From positions 1-14,737 of the forward strand of contig JAAYKT010000286.1 of assembly GCA_012522255.1 (NCBI GenBank): a stretch of DNA of 14,737 nt, in the 5' to 3' direction. The translations under genes were made by a program, and so were the position numbers. Source of the DNA: Clostridiales bacterium (GTDB lineage: Bacteria; Bacillota; Clostridia; Lutisporales; Lutisporaceae). Numbering within the stretch: the stretch's first letter is position 1; every line of letters starts with the position of its first letter. A model generated the notes under the pieces. The model saw only the letters and a program-made list of their open reading frames with translations. It had not been told where the DNA came from and searched no databases. Shown one piece after another: positions 1-7,556 of the stretch.

Positions 1-47
1 AAAACGGAAAAAAACTTTGAAACCGACCAAATCAGCATACTTTTCAA
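1..47 (-). CDS. 5' end of a probable YggT/YlmG family membrane protein (cut by window edge)
   Basis: Only about 15 codons are present. Starting from TTG at 47-45, with a GAGAG ribosome-binding-like sequence 8 nt upstream, the reading frame is open to the window edge and begins MKSMLIWSVSKFFSV. An in-frame ATG lies at 38-36 and an in-frame GTG at 56-54, so the start is uncertain. The short hydrophobic N-terminus is what YggT/YlmG proteins begin with, and the position 19 nt after sepF is the conserved place of ylmG in Firmicutes (yggS - sepF - ylmG - ylmH - divIVA). YlmG/YggT proteins are small integral membrane proteins linked to division and membrane organisation. The identification rests mainly on gene order; the sequence itself is too short to prove it. 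Confidence 0.4.
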   Translation of the reverse strand, partial: MKSMLIWSVSKFFSV

Positions 48-66
48 GTATATCACTCTCTATCTC

Positions 67-513
67 TTATTTTAGCCAGTCCATAAATTTTTCAAAATCG
101 ATAGCTTCAGTATTAATCTCACCCATACTGCTTAATATATCCACGTTGGAAGGCGCAGCAACTATAATGCCATTCGATACTTTTTGTATTGTCCCGTCAA
201 TTGCATAAATTGCACCGCTTATAAAGTCTACCATACGCCTCGCAACATCCTTATCAAGGTTTTCAAAATTAATTATTATGGGTTTTTTGTTTTTAAGGTT
301 ATCACAGATATCCTGTACATCATCATAATCCGAAGGTTCAATAAGCACTACCTTAATTTGATTTGAACCTGTGGGCATAGTTACTATATTACTTTTTTTT
401 ACAGGTTCCAGTAAAGGTTTTTTATATTCGCCGGCCGGTTCTTCAAATTCTTCTTCAATGTTTTCGCCAATACCCATATAGTATAATATTTTGCTAAAAA
501 TACCTCCTGCCAT
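67..513 (-). CDS. sepF: Cell division protein SepF
   Basis: SepF is a cytoplasmic, membrane-anchored division protein that polymerises and tethers FtsZ filaments to the membrane. The 148-residue product starts MAGGIFSKILYYMG, a short amphipathic helix like the SepF membrane anchor, followed by an acidic and proline-containing linker (about residues 15-50). The conserved C-terminal SepF domain (about 55-148) contains the segment KPIIINFENLDKDVARRMVD and the glycine-rich end of the domain near GAIYAIDGTIQKV. I chose ATG 513-511 because AAAGGAGG lies 7 nt upstream; an in-frame ATG at 552 would overlap yggS and has no comparable site. It sits 13 nt after yggS and before a probable yggT, the standard Firmicutes order, so these are probably cotranscribed. 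The length is normal for the family. Confidence 0.95.
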   Translation of the reverse strand: MAGGIFSKILYYMGIGENIEEEFEEPAGEYKKPLLEPVKKSNIVTMPTGSNQIKVVLIEPSDYDDVQDICDNLKNKKPIIINFENLDKDVARRMVDFISGAIYAIDGTIQKVSNGIIVAAPSNVDILSSMGEINTEAIDFEKFMDWLK

Positions 514-526
514 TTCCCTTCCTCCT

Positions 527-1228
527 TTACTTATTATATGTTCTGCTACCAAATATTTTTGTACCTATTCTGAGCATATTTGCTCCTTCTTCTAAAGCTA
601 TTGGATAATCACCTGTCATACCCATTGAAAGATACTTCATCTCTACGTTGCAGTATGATAAAGCAGATATTTCATCGAATTTCTTTTTAAGTGCCCTAAA
701 AACCTGTCTCACATCTTCTTTATTATCTGTAAAAGGTGCAATGGTCATGAGTCCTTTAATGGACACATTATCGAAACCTGCCGAGTTCTTTAAAAAACTG
801 TTCACTTCGTCGATTTTGATACCATATTTTGTCTCTTCATCAGCTACATTAACCTGTATCAATACATCAACTATCAGTTCCAATTGGGCTGCCCTTCTGT
901 TTATTTCTTTCAATAACCTAATACTATCAACAGAATGTATTAATGCCACTTTATCTATTATATATTTTACCTTATTACGTTGTAAATGGCCAATCATATG
1001 AATATTTAAAACATCTTTCAATTCATCATATTTCTCCAATATTTCCTGCACCTTATTTTCGCCAACATTCTCAATACCTGCATCTGCTACTTCCTTAATT
1101 TTCTCTACTTCAACGGTTTTGCTAACAGCAACCAAGGTCACATCATTATAATCCCTGCCCTGTTTTATGCAAATATCCTTAATGCCGGTCAAAATATCAT
1201 TAATATTATTCTGTACACTGCTATTCAA
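527..1228 (-). CDS. yggS: YggS/PROSC family pyridoxal-phosphate homeostasis protein (YlmE)
   Basis: This is a single-domain PLP-binding TIM-barrel protein that buffers free pyridoxal 5'-phosphate; no classical enzymatic reaction is established for the family. The PLP lysine is in VAVSKT (Lys37 with the start used here). Other family signatures are HMIGHLQRNK and the phosphate-binding C-terminal segment around GMTGDYPIALEEGANMLRIG. Start choice: the longest frame begins with GTG at 1249-1247, overlapping the stop of the gene before it and lacking a good ribosome site. TTG at 1228-1226 is preceded by AAAAGGAG with a 10-nt spacer and gives 233 residues and the usual distance of about 36 residues to the PLP lysine, so I prefer it, though GTG cannot be excluded. 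The location directly before sepF is conserved in many bacteria. It is probably translated from the same mRNA as the HlyD-like gene. Confidence 0.93.
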   Translation of the reverse strand: MNSSVQNNINDILTGIKDICIKQGRDYNDVTLVAVSKTVEVEKIKEVADAGIENVGENKVQEILEKYDELKDVLNIHMIGHLQRNKVKYIIDKVALIHSVDSIRLLKEINRRAAQLELIVDVLIQVNVADEETKYGIKIDEVNSFLKNSAGFDNVSIKGLMTIAPFTDNKEDVRQVFRALKKKFDEISALSYCNVEMKYLSMGMTGDYPIALEEGANMLRIGTKIFGSRTYNK

Positions 1229-1245
1229 TTGTAAAACACTCCTTT

Positions 1246-2487
1246 TCACATTATCTTCTGATTTTCTTTTATATTTTTAGTATTTTTGATTACTTCATCA
1301 TAAAGTTTTATTATATATTTCCCTGAATCTATATTATCATCTTCAATATTTTTTATTATCACCCTGTTCTCATCAAAGGCCAGTATTTCTATAGGCACAT
1401 ATCTGACTATACCTTTTTTATTAACAAAGATTCCTTTTTGGTTATCTTTCTCTATAATACTGTTTTTTGATACCTCATATCCTTCATATTGTCCTGTAAC
1501 AATTGTAATATCGGCAACTCTAATATTATAGTAATTGTCCACATATTCGTTTACTTCATACGTCACCTTTTGCTCACCTTCCATAGGTTCAGAAATCTTT
1601 ATTATTTTAGCACTGACTGCTTCTTCACTGCTTTTAAATATTATTTTCATCCTGCTTCCAATTTTCATATCTTTTGCCTGGCCCTCATTAAAGACACAGC
1701 TTATATACCAAGCATAATCTTCCACTATTTTTACACCGTTATAGGTCACATCAGATGATATTTCATTATAGGTTTCAGTGATATCTTTCACTTCGTCAAT
1801 GCTCAGTTTGTCTATATTGATTAAGTTTAAAGACTGCTCAAAGCCATCCAGATAATAACTGACTATGCCCGCACTTTTTGAGTAAATGGCATCCAGGTTA
1901 TTCATATATAAGCTTTCAAGCTGAGATTTTTCGTTTATCAATTGCTCCAAATTCCTACCTGAAAAACTGTTATCCCCTGATATTAGTGATTTTTTGTATA
2001 AATCATCTGAAAGTTCATTTTTAACTTCAGTTAACTTTTCAAAATCACCTGTATCCGAATACTTTTTTATCAAATCAACCTTTTCATTGATATTTGTGTC
2101 AAGTTTTTTTATATCTCCATCAAAAATACTATTTTCCAATGTATTTTTATTTATTTCAATTATTCTTTCTTCTAATTTATTAATTTTGGACAGCAAGTTG
2201 CTATCCACATCATCGCCAATAATAACCTCAACAATCTTTTTTCCGAAAGGAACTCTCTGCCCTTCGGGAATCTTATTTTTAAGTTGTAATTCGGCAGGAT
2301 AATTATAAACCCACTCATTCCTAATAATAAGCCCCGTTATATCAAAAGAATTCTCCACAGTTCCATATCTTATAATCTCAGTGTCGTAACCAAAATAAAA
2401 ATATCATGTTGTATATACACCTGCGATAATAACCAATATAACTGAAAATAAATAAAAAGACGATGCTCTTTTTTTCTTCTTTGTCAC
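1246..2487 (-). pseudogene. HlyD-like membrane adaptor protein gene interrupted by an in-frame TGA at codon 28
   Basis: A 414-codon reading frame starts at GTG 2487-2485 behind GGGAG with a 7-nt spacer. It encodes a basic N-terminus (MTKKKKR) and one membrane segment (about residues 10-34), then a long extracytoplasmic part. Around residues 48-70 is the TGLIIRNE-type segment seen in clostridial HlyD-family adaptor proteins, then a coiled-coil-rich region (about 95-220) and a beta-rich C-terminus. The frame is interrupted by TGA at 2406-2404, codon 28, inside the membrane segment, where a single base change from TGG (Trp) would explain it. Downstream of the TGA the frame is open to its stop at 1248-1246. 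Reinitiation at GTG 2358 is possible but has a poor ribosome site and would yield a 370-residue protein with no membrane anchor. Such genes often stand just before yggS in clostridia; their exact role is not known to me. A sequencing error is an alternative explanation. Confidence 0.75.
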
Positions 2488-2675
2488 TTTAAATCTCCCT
2501 TAATATAGTTTTTATATGCTTAACCTCAGCAATTAATATTGTAAATCCTGTTTATATCTTTGCTATATATTTCTCCAAAACCGAAATTTATCCTCCCTAA
2601 AACGAAGAAATATTTATTGAAGTGTCATTATAAAAACAGAGTACTCTTATTATTTCTAACCAAAAGTGCATAAAA

Positions 2676-2704
2676 ATTATAAGAAAGCGCGTAAAATATT
2701 CTAC
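2676..2704 (-). promoter_or_regulatory. Possible sigma-A promoter for the HlyD-like/yggS/sepF unit
   Basis: An exact TATAAT -10 lies at 2681-2676. The -35 is poor: GTAGAA at 17-bp spacing, or TTGTAG at 19 bp. The position fits a transcript with a leader of roughly 180 nt. The -35 overlaps the inverted repeat at 2694-2720. Confidence 0.3.
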
Positions 2705-2720
2705 AATTATTAGAATATTT
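2694..2720. repeat. Perfect 10-bp inverted repeat, possible operator
   Basis: AAATATTCTA (2694-2703) and TAGAATATTT (2711-2720) are exact inverse complements separated by 7 bases. It overlaps the -35 side of the possible promoter at 2676-2704. Neither strand has a U-tract typical of a terminator after it, so an operator is the more likely reading. The centre also resembles a degenerate Fur/PerR-type 7-1-7 box, but in such AT-rich DNA that resemblance is weak. Confidence 0.45.
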
Positions 2721-2807
2721 CTGCAGAAGTTAGTAACGTATTAGCAACCGCACGATTTTTATTCGATTTAACCCTGCTTTTATATATAATATGATAGAAA
2801 GTACTTC

Positions 2808-2845
2808 AAAAGAAAAATCCCTATACTGTTAGTACTGTAGGGATT
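2808..2845 (-). terminator. Rho-independent terminator after tRNA-Pro
   Basis: On the minus strand AATCCCTA (2845-2838) pairs with TAGGGATT (2823-2816), an 8-bp stem with a 14-nt loop, followed by TTTTTCTTTT (the first two Ts also belong to the stem). It lies 14 nt past the tRNA CCA end. Confidence 0.85.
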
Positions 2846-2859
2846 GATTAATTATCGAA

Positions 2860-2936
2860 TGGTCTGGGTGAAGGGACTTGAACCCCCGGCCTCTTGAACC
2901 CCATTCAAGCGCGCTACCAAACTGCGCCACACCCAG
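2860..2936 (-). tRNA. tRNA-Pro (anticodon GGG)
   Basis: It folds as a full cloverleaf of 77 nt including an encoded CCA (2862-2860). The acceptor stem is CTGGGTG with CACCCAG, the D stem GCGC with GCGC, the anticodon stem CTTGA with TCAAG, and the T loop TTCAAGT. The anticodon loop ATGGGGT gives GGG at 2902-2900, reading CCC and CCU proline codons. The loop begins with A32 and ends with U38, as I recall for Escherichia coli tRNA-Pro(GGG). The discriminator base is A. It is a single tRNA gene with its own promoter and terminator, between nudC and the HlyD-like gene. Confidence 0.97.
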
Positions 2937-2956
2937 ACAAATAAATTACATATTAA

Positions 2957-2985
2957 AATATATCACATAGAACAGTTTTTTACAA
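2957..2985 (-). promoter_or_regulatory. Sigma-A promoter for tRNA-Pro
   Basis: On the minus strand a TTGTAA -35 (2985-2980), a 17-bp spacer and a TATATT -10 (2962-2957) with an upstream TG (extended -10). The expected start is about 14 nt before the mature tRNA 5' end. Confidence 0.7.
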
Positions 2986-3017
2986 GAAAATTAAATAATA
3001 ATAATGGATAACATGGA

Positions 3018-3860
3018 TTACAAATCTAAGATACCTTTTCTGAATACATCCATCATTTCGCCTGTAAGGCTTATTCTCAATTCATCTGTGGGAATATCCT
3101 CCCTATTCACCCAAATGGCAAGGGATAGCTCGTCTTCTTCCAAGGTTATAATATCATCTCCGTCAAGTTCAGCATAAAAACCCGCAATGATCGTATCTGT
3201 AAAAGGCCAGGACTGACTTTTATAAAATTTTATGTTTTTAACTTTGAGCCCTGCCTCCTCCATTACCTCCCTTCTTACTGGATCCTCGAGTGATTCCCCT
3301 ATCTCTACAAATCCGGCAATAAGGGCAAAGTTTGCATAAGGCCTTCCTTTGTATTTGGTAAGAAGCAATCTGTTTTTATCATAAACTGCAACTATTACAC
3401 AAGGAAATATAGTTGGATATATTTGGGAACCACAGGATTTACATATTAAGGCTCTTTCATTAATCGAAGCTTTTGTATGCTTACCACACCTGCCACAATA
3501 TTTATTATTTTTATACCACCTGTTAAGCTGCCACCCAACAACACCTGCAAAGGACCGCCAATATTTCGGTTCAGTTCTGAATCTGCCCGTATCTGCGTAA
3601 ACCCATCCTTCAAGGTCATCTAATCCTTTTTCTTCTACCAAGTAGTAGTTAATATCATCTATAGTAAATAAAAATTGCGATCTATCTATAAGTTTGGGAA
3701 AGTTTTTTTCAAAATCCAAAAAAGACGGGTACCAAAGTTTATTTTTATCTTCCCTGACCAGTATTTTATCACCTTTATAAGAAAGAAAAAGATCCTTGGG
3801 CTGCGCCTTTCTGTTTTTAAACTGATTATTAAATGTTTTAGGTGCAATATCCTGAATCAT
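3018..3860 (-). CDS. nudC: NADH pyrophosphatase (NudC-type Nudix hydrolase with zinc ribbon)
   Basis: The product has 280 residues. NudC enzymes hydrolyse NADH to NMNH and AMP, and family members can also remove NAD caps from RNA. After an N-terminal domain (about 1-115) there is a four-cysteine zinc ribbon, CGRC (122-125) and CKSC (140-143). The Nudix fold follows with a complete Nudix box from Gly183: Glu189, then REVMEEAGL at 197-205. The NADH-pyrophosphatase signature SQPWPF appears as SQSWPF (215-220), a Pro to Ser change. All catalytic glutamates are present, so it should be active. ATG 3860-3858 is preceded by GGAGG with a 6-nt spacer. It lies about 97 nt after the GNAT gene with no terminator between, so it may be the last gene of the lrgAB unit; a weak promoter-like sequence in the gap could also drive it alone. 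Confidence 0.93.
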   Translation of the reverse strand: MIQDIAPKTFNNQFKNRKAQPKDLFLSYKGDKILVREDKNKLWYPSFLDFEKNFPKLIDRSQFLFTIDDINYYLVEEKGLDDLEGWVYADTGRFRTEPKYWRSFAGVVGWQLNRWYKNNKYCGRCGKHTKASINERALICKSCGSQIYPTIFPCVIVAVYDKNRLLLTKYKGRPYANFALIAGFVEIGESLEDPVRREVMEEAGLKVKNIKFYKSQSWPFTDTIIAGFYAELDGDDIITLEEDELSLAIWVNREDIPTDELRISLTGEMMDVFRKGILDL

Positions 3861-3957
3861 AATATCCCTCCGGTTTGTATTTTAGTAGGTAGATTCCCGA
3901 TTTATCAGGCAGATATTTCTGTTACAAGGTATTTTATATTTGCTAAATATTTTTAAA

Positions 3958-4731
3958 TCATTTACTGTAATGTATTACCCTGTCTATTACCTTATAGCCC
4001 AGTCTTTCATATATCTTTCCTGCTTGAAGATTGTCATATTGGAGATAAACATCTTTTCCTTCATTCTGCAATAAACAGCTTAAATATTTTGTACATAATG
4101 TTGCCAATCCTTGTTTTCTATATTTTTTTTCTGTAGCAACTCCAACAATAAGGGCAGAACCATCGGTTTCAAAATCACTTTGAGCTATTGAAATGATTTT
4201 TTTGTTTATTTCTATACAAACACCTATACCCCTGTTGGTTAACAGTTTTTGTTCCATTACGTTTTTGGGACTGAAGCTATCGAACACATTTTTATATAAG
4301 TCTACTATCTCATCCAAATCCTCTGTGTTTATACTTCTTATTATATTTAGCTCACCATTATAATCTAATTTACAACTCTTATCCAATTTTGCAATATAGG
4401 CACCCTCCAAAACTATTGAAAATGTTCCGCTGTTAAAAAATTTATCACAGTATAATTTAGGGCCAATCATTCTGTTATTTTTCATTGAGTTGATAATTTC
4501 TATAAAACCATCCAAATCAAATTCATCTAAAGTAAAAAATTGCAACAATCCGCTTTTTCTAATAAATAACGCGGCCTTTAATTCTCCATCTTCATATTCA
4601 CCAAAAACTTTATCATATACCGCCTTATTGCCTGATAAACCCAAAAGAATAAAGTAATTTCTTGCAATATCGGTTTTTTCTATTATATGTTTTATAACAT
4701 TAAAATCTTCAGATTTGACCTCTTTTATCAT
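3958..4731 (-). CDS. GNAT family N-acetyltransferase
   Basis: The product has 257 residues. The C-terminal half (about 130-257) is a GNAT acyltransferase domain. Its acetyl-CoA-binding motif A runs from about ALIVGVATEKKYRKQGLATL, with the R/Q-x-x-G-x-A loop as RKQGLA, and near the end is the usual NLQAGKIYERLGYKVI segment. The N-terminal half lacks clear motifs and may be a degenerate GNAT repeat. The substrate cannot be predicted. Start choice: ATG 4731-4729 has AAAGGAG with an 8-nt spacer. The in-frame ATG at 4749 would place this site inside the coding region, so the shorter form is preferred. It begins 55 nt after lrgB and there is no terminator in the gap, so it is probably cotranscribed with lrgAB. 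The stop is TGA. Confidence 0.88.
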   Translation of the reverse strand: MIKEVKSEDFNVIKHIIEKTDIARNYFILLGLSGNKAVYDKVFGEYEDGELKAALFIRKSGLLQFFTLDEFDLDGFIEIINSMKNNRMIGPKLYCDKFFNSGTFSIVLEGAYIAKLDKSCKLDYNGELNIIRSINTEDLDEIVDLYKNVFDSFSPKNVMEQKLLTNRGIGVCIEINKKIISIAQSDFETDGSALIVGVATEKKYRKQGLATLCTKYLSCLLQNEGKDVYLQYDNLQAGKIYERLGYKVIDRVIHYSK

Positions 4732-4786
4732 TTTTTCATCTCCTTTCATTTAATCCTGTTTTTACTTCATATTTTAATTTTATCCT

Positions 4787-5476
4787 TTAAATAAATATTT
4801 TTAGTAGCCAAGGTGCAAGAAATACAGTTGCAAGCCCAGCCGCCCCAACTGCCAAAGAGCCCATAGCCCCTTGAGTTTCACCCATTTCTATTGCCTTTGC
4901 AGTACCTACAACATGAGAAATCGTGCCTAATGATATTCCCACTGCCGTATCATCAGTTATTTTAAATGCCTTGCATATGGAGGGCCCCATTATATTTCCT
5001 GATAGCCCCGTCACAGCCGTTGCTGCAATGGTTAATGCAGGTATACCTCCAGTTTGATTTGATACCTCTTGCGATATTGCTGTTGTAGCCGACTTAGGAA
5101 TAAGTGAAAGAATGGCAATTTGGCTTAATCCAAAAATCCTGCTTAATATTATAACACTTACTATGGAAGTAATTGTGCCTACAAAAATACCAACAAGTAT
5201 AGGTAAACTATTTTTCTTAAGATTTTCTATCTGTCTGTAAAGTGGAACTGCCAAGACTACCGTTGCAGGCCCTAAAAAAAATGTTATTATACTACCACCT
5301 TTATTGTAAGTATCATAATCTATATTAAAAACTGATAAGGTCACAATCAACAGTGTTATGGCAATAATCAAAGGATTGAATATTGCTTTTTTAAACTTTT
5401 TATTTATATATAAACCCGCCTGAAATGCAATGAATGTTGCAGTAAAACCAAATATAGGAGTGTCAAGAAATGTCAT
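4787..5476 (-). CDS. lrgB: LrgB/CidB family membrane protein
   Basis: The product is a 229-residue polytopic membrane protein of the LrgB/CidB family, a partner of the holin-like LrgA. In staphylococci and bacilli these pairs influence murein hydrolase activity and cell lysis, and some are linked to pyruvate or other metabolite transport. Typical segments seen are LGPATVVLAVPLYRQIENLK, SLIPKSATTAISQEVS, TGLSGNIMGPSICKAF and GTISHVVGTAKAIEMGE, the most conserved part of the family. ATG 5476-5474 has AGGAGG with a 7-nt spacer. The start overlaps the end of lrgA by 14 nt, consistent with translational coupling. No LytSR-type two-component system is in the window. Confidence 0.93.
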   Translation of the reverse strand: MTFLDTPIFGFTATFIAFQAGLYINKKFKKAIFNPLIIAITLLIVTLSVFNIDYDTYNKGGSIITFFLGPATVVLAVPLYRQIENLKKNSLPILVGIFVGTITSIVSVIILSRIFGLSQIAILSLIPKSATTAISQEVSNQTGGIPALTIAATAVTGLSGNIMGPSICKAFKITDDTAVGISLGTISHVVGTAKAIEMGETQGAMGSLAVGAAGLATVFLAPWLLKIFI

Positions 5477-5834
5477 TATTTAACCTCCTCTTTTTAACAC
5501 GTTGCATAAACTGAACAGTAAGCCCTGTTACCGAAATACCAATTATTGTTGCTAAAATTGCGACCAATAGCATTTGAAACCATTGATCCTTCACTAATCC
5601 AATGGAAGTAATCAGGCCTACGCCTCCCGGAACAAACAAAATGGTTATGTTATTCAAAAGGAACCCGGATATTTTTTCAATTGCCTTTAACTTTACTATT
5701 CCGAAAAGTAAACATAAAAGCAAAAACAACATTCCTAATACTGCAGAAGGTATGGGCAATTTTGCTGCTTCTTTAACTGCATTGGCCATAAACAGTATCG
5801 CAATGATAACAGTTAATTCTTTTAAAATCTTCAT
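5463..5834 (-). CDS. lrgA: Holin-like LrgA/CidA family protein
   Basis: The product has 123 residues with about four hydrophobic segments and a short basic C-terminal tail (QRVKKRR). Family hallmarks are KLPIPSAVLGMLFLLLCLLF (about residues 25-44) and ITILFVPGGVGLI in the third segment. LrgA/CidA proteins are small membrane proteins with holin-like topology that act with the adjacent LrgB. ATG 5834-5832 has AAGGCGG with a spacer of about 9 nt. It is the first gene after the extended -10 promoter at 5886-5894 and overlaps lrgB. Whether it is a CidA or LrgA functional type cannot be decided from sequence. Confidence 0.92.
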   Translation of the reverse strand: MKILKELTVIIAILFMANAVKEAAKLPIPSAVLGMLFLLLCLLFGIVKLKAIEKISGFLLNNITILFVPGGVGLITSIGLVKDQWFQMLLVAILATIIGISVTGLTVQFMQRVKKRRLNNDIS

Positions 5835-5885
5835 AATTCTTACCGCCTTATTATCGTATTATTTTGCCAAAATAACTTATATACA

Positions 5886-5894
5886 ATTATATCA
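5886..5894 (-). promoter_or_regulatory. Extended -10 promoter for the lrgAB-GNAT-nudC unit
   Basis: The minus strand reads TGATATAAT, a perfect extended -10 (TGnTATAAT). No good -35 is present at 17 bp. It lies 51 nt before the lrgA start and just after the spoIVA terminator, a position that suits the first promoter of the lrgA unit. Confidence 0.6.
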
Positions 5895-5931
5895 TCTACA
5901 AAGAAAAAATGTATACCTGATTGGCAGCAAG

Positions 5932-5972
5932 AAATAAGCCTTAAAGGATGTTTATTCCTATAAGGCTTATTT
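5932..5972. terminator. Terminator between spoIVA and lrgA
   Basis: AAATAAGCCTTA (5932-5943) and TAAGGCTTATTT (5961-5972) form a perfect 12-bp stem. A further AGGA/TCCT pairing lies inside the 17-nt loop. On the minus strand it ends the spoIVA transcript, with a U-tract formed by the end of the stem and CTT after it. On the plus strand it is followed by more Ts, so it could work in both directions, although no plus-strand gene is known here. Confidence 0.8.
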
Positions 5973-6001
5973 TTAAATTTTTAACTTAAATTATTTAACA
6001 T

Positions 6002-7480
6002 TTAGATTATTATGCAGATTATACTTCCCTTTGAATCATTAACAATCTTCTGAAGGGTAACTTGAATTTTGTTTTGTACATCATCGGGCATTTTGTACAA
6101 TTTGCTCTGCAATTCATCTCTCACCATATCATATAATGATTTTCCAAATACATTTGTTTCCCATATCTTTTGTGGGTTATGCTCAAACTCATCTAAAAAA
6201 TATTTAATAAACTCTTCACTTTGTTTTTCGGTTCCCACTATGGGTGAAACTTCCGTCTCAATATTTGCTTTTACAAGGTGCAATGATGGGGCACTAGCTC
6301 GTAATCTGACACCGAACCTACCGCCATGCTTCACTATCTCAGGTTCTTCCAGTTGAATTTCATCTACTGATGGTGCCACAACTCCATATCCAATCTCTTT
6401 TACATCTCTTATGGCATCTTTTATTTTATCGAATTCTCTTTTTGATTCTGACAACTCCTGCATCAAGCCGATTAATTGATAATCGCCAATAATTTCCTGT
6501 CCTGACAGCTCACCCAAAATTCTATAGAACAATCCTTCCTTTAATGCAAAATTTATATCTGCAGTACCGGTAGACAAATCTATATCTGTCAGTTCGCTTT
6601 TTTCGATATTTTCCAAATTCAAAAATACCTTAGCAGAATCCTCTACTTCTCTCAGCCTTACAATTTCCTCCACATTGTCCTTAATTCCACCTATTATTTC
6701 TTTCTTAAGCCAATGATCATAGTCGAGGGAATCAAACCAACGGGGCATATGATAGTTAACCTCTTTTATGGGGAACTCAAATAGTACTCTGTTTAATATG
6801 TTTTCAATATCTATAAGTTCCATTTTTAAACAATCCAATAATAATACCGGGATATCGTATTTTTCTTCCAATGATTTTCGTAGTTCATTAGCCTCTTCAC
6901 TTTCAGCTTTTGCTGAGTTCAGTACTATTATAAAAGGCTTATTTATCTCTTTTAACTCTTTTATAACTCTTTCTTCTGCTTCGATATAATTAACCCTTGG
7001 TATATCTGTTATGCTTCCATCCGTTGTGACTACCAAACCGATAGTGGAATGTTCATTTATAACTTTTTTTGTACCTAATTCCGCGGCTTCCTCGAAAGGT
7101 ATAACATTATCATACCAAGGGGTATTAACCATACGGGGATGCCCATCTTCTAAATGTCCCATAGCACCTTCAACTATATAGCCGACACAATCCACCAATC
7201 TTAACTTAAATCTCGCACTATCACCCAGTATCATTTCGATTGCCTCATTAGGGACAAATTTTGGTTCAGTGGTCATTATGGTTCTTCCATCCGCACTTTG
7301 AGGAAGTTCGTCTATGGTTCTCTCCCTTTTAAACTCATTCTCTATATTGGGCACAACCACCAAATCCATAAATCTTTTTATAAAAGTTGATTTGCCCGTT
7401 CTGACAGGGCCTACAACTCCTATGTATATGCTTCCTTCCGTTCTTTCCGCAATGCTTCGATATACATCATATTCTACCAA
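6002..7480 (-). CDS. spoIVA: Stage IV sporulation protein A (SpoIVA), spore coat basement-layer ATPase
   Basis: SpoIVA is a mother-cell cytoskeletal protein that binds the forespore outer membrane and uses ATP hydrolysis to polymerise into the platform for the spore coat. This copy has 492 residues, the same length as I recall for the Bacillus subtilis protein. It shows the Walker A GPVRTGKST (24-32, Lys30), TIMTT at 67-71 with the threonine pair at 70-71, and LVDCVG with Asp97. The middle domain follows, and the protein ends in the conserved hydrophobic tail SIICIII. The start is TTG 7480-7478, behind a full AGGAGGTG with a 7-nt spacer from AGGAGG; no other start fits. It is a single-gene unit between the gpsA terminator and its own terminator. 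The family is expected to be controlled by sigma-E, whose gene is in this window, but I could not identify a clear sigma-E promoter in the 76 bases before it. Confidence 0.97.
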   Translation of the reverse strand: MVEYDVYRSIAERTEGSIYIGVVGPVRTGKSTFIKRFMDLVVVPNIENEFKRERTIDELPQSADGRTIMTTEPKFVPNEAIEMILGDSARFKLRLVDCVGYIVEGAMGHLEDGHPRMVNTPWYDNVIPFEEAAELGTKKVINEHSTIGLVVTTDGSITDIPRVNYIEAEERVIKELKEINKPFIIVLNSAKAESEEANELRKSLEEKYDIPVLLLDCLKMELIDIENILNRVLFEFPIKEVNYHMPRWFDSLDYDHWLKKEIIGGIKDNVEEIVRLREVEDSAKVFLNLENIEKSELTDIDLSTGTADINFALKEGLFYRILGELSGQEIIGDYQLIGLMQELSESKREFDKIKDAIRDVKEIGYGVVAPSVDEIQLEEPEIVKHGGRFGVRLRASAPSLHLVKANIETEVSPIVGTEKQSEEFIKYFLDEFEHNPQKIWETNVFGKSLYDMVRDELQSKLYKMPDDVQNKIQVTLQKIVNDSKGSIICIII

Positions 7481-7556
7481 ATTTCCACCTCCTATCGCAG
7501 GATTATTAGTTTCAAATATGCACTATATATATATGTACAATAGAAGGTTTTATTAC

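Larger units (their letters stand above)
2488..2815. other. Gene-free leader region of the HlyD-like/yggS/sepF unit
   Basis: About 330 AT-rich bases separate the tRNA terminator from the HlyD-like GTG start. I find no convincing gene on either strand. On the minus strand it holds a TATAAT at 2681-2676, a second TATAAT around 2634-2629 without a recognisable -35, and a perfect 10-bp inverted repeat at 2694-2720. A GGGAGG at about 2597-2592 looks like a ribosome site, but the frame that follows it (about 21 codons) has no ATG, GTG or TTG start. The likely function is promoter and operator for the HlyD-like/yggS/sepF unit. Confidence 0.5.

Noticed and set aside
2404..2406. TGA read as tryptophan or selenocysteine
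   Set aside because: TGA is the true stop of several genes here (GNAT, plsY, ymxH and the HlyD-like gene itself), and the site is inside a membrane segment with no selenocysteine hairpin seen.
2530..2600. Short minus-strand frame after GGGAGG before the HlyD-like gene
   Set aside because: About 21 codons are open, but there is no ATG, GTG or TTG at a usable distance from the ribosome-like site.
2860..2936. tRNA gene as an integration site for a mobile element
   Set aside because: No integrase, no repeat of the tRNA 3' end and no cargo genes are present on either side; the neighbours are core genes.
3004..3018. Direct repeat ATGGAT-AAC-ATGGAT after nudC
   Set aside because: It is only two 6-bp copies, with no neighbouring mobile-element features.
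7481..7556. Sigma-E promoter for spoIVA
   Set aside because: ATATT-like and CATATATA-like pieces are present, but none has both a good -35 and -10 at 14-15 bp spacing and room for a leader; the AT repeats make chance matches likely.
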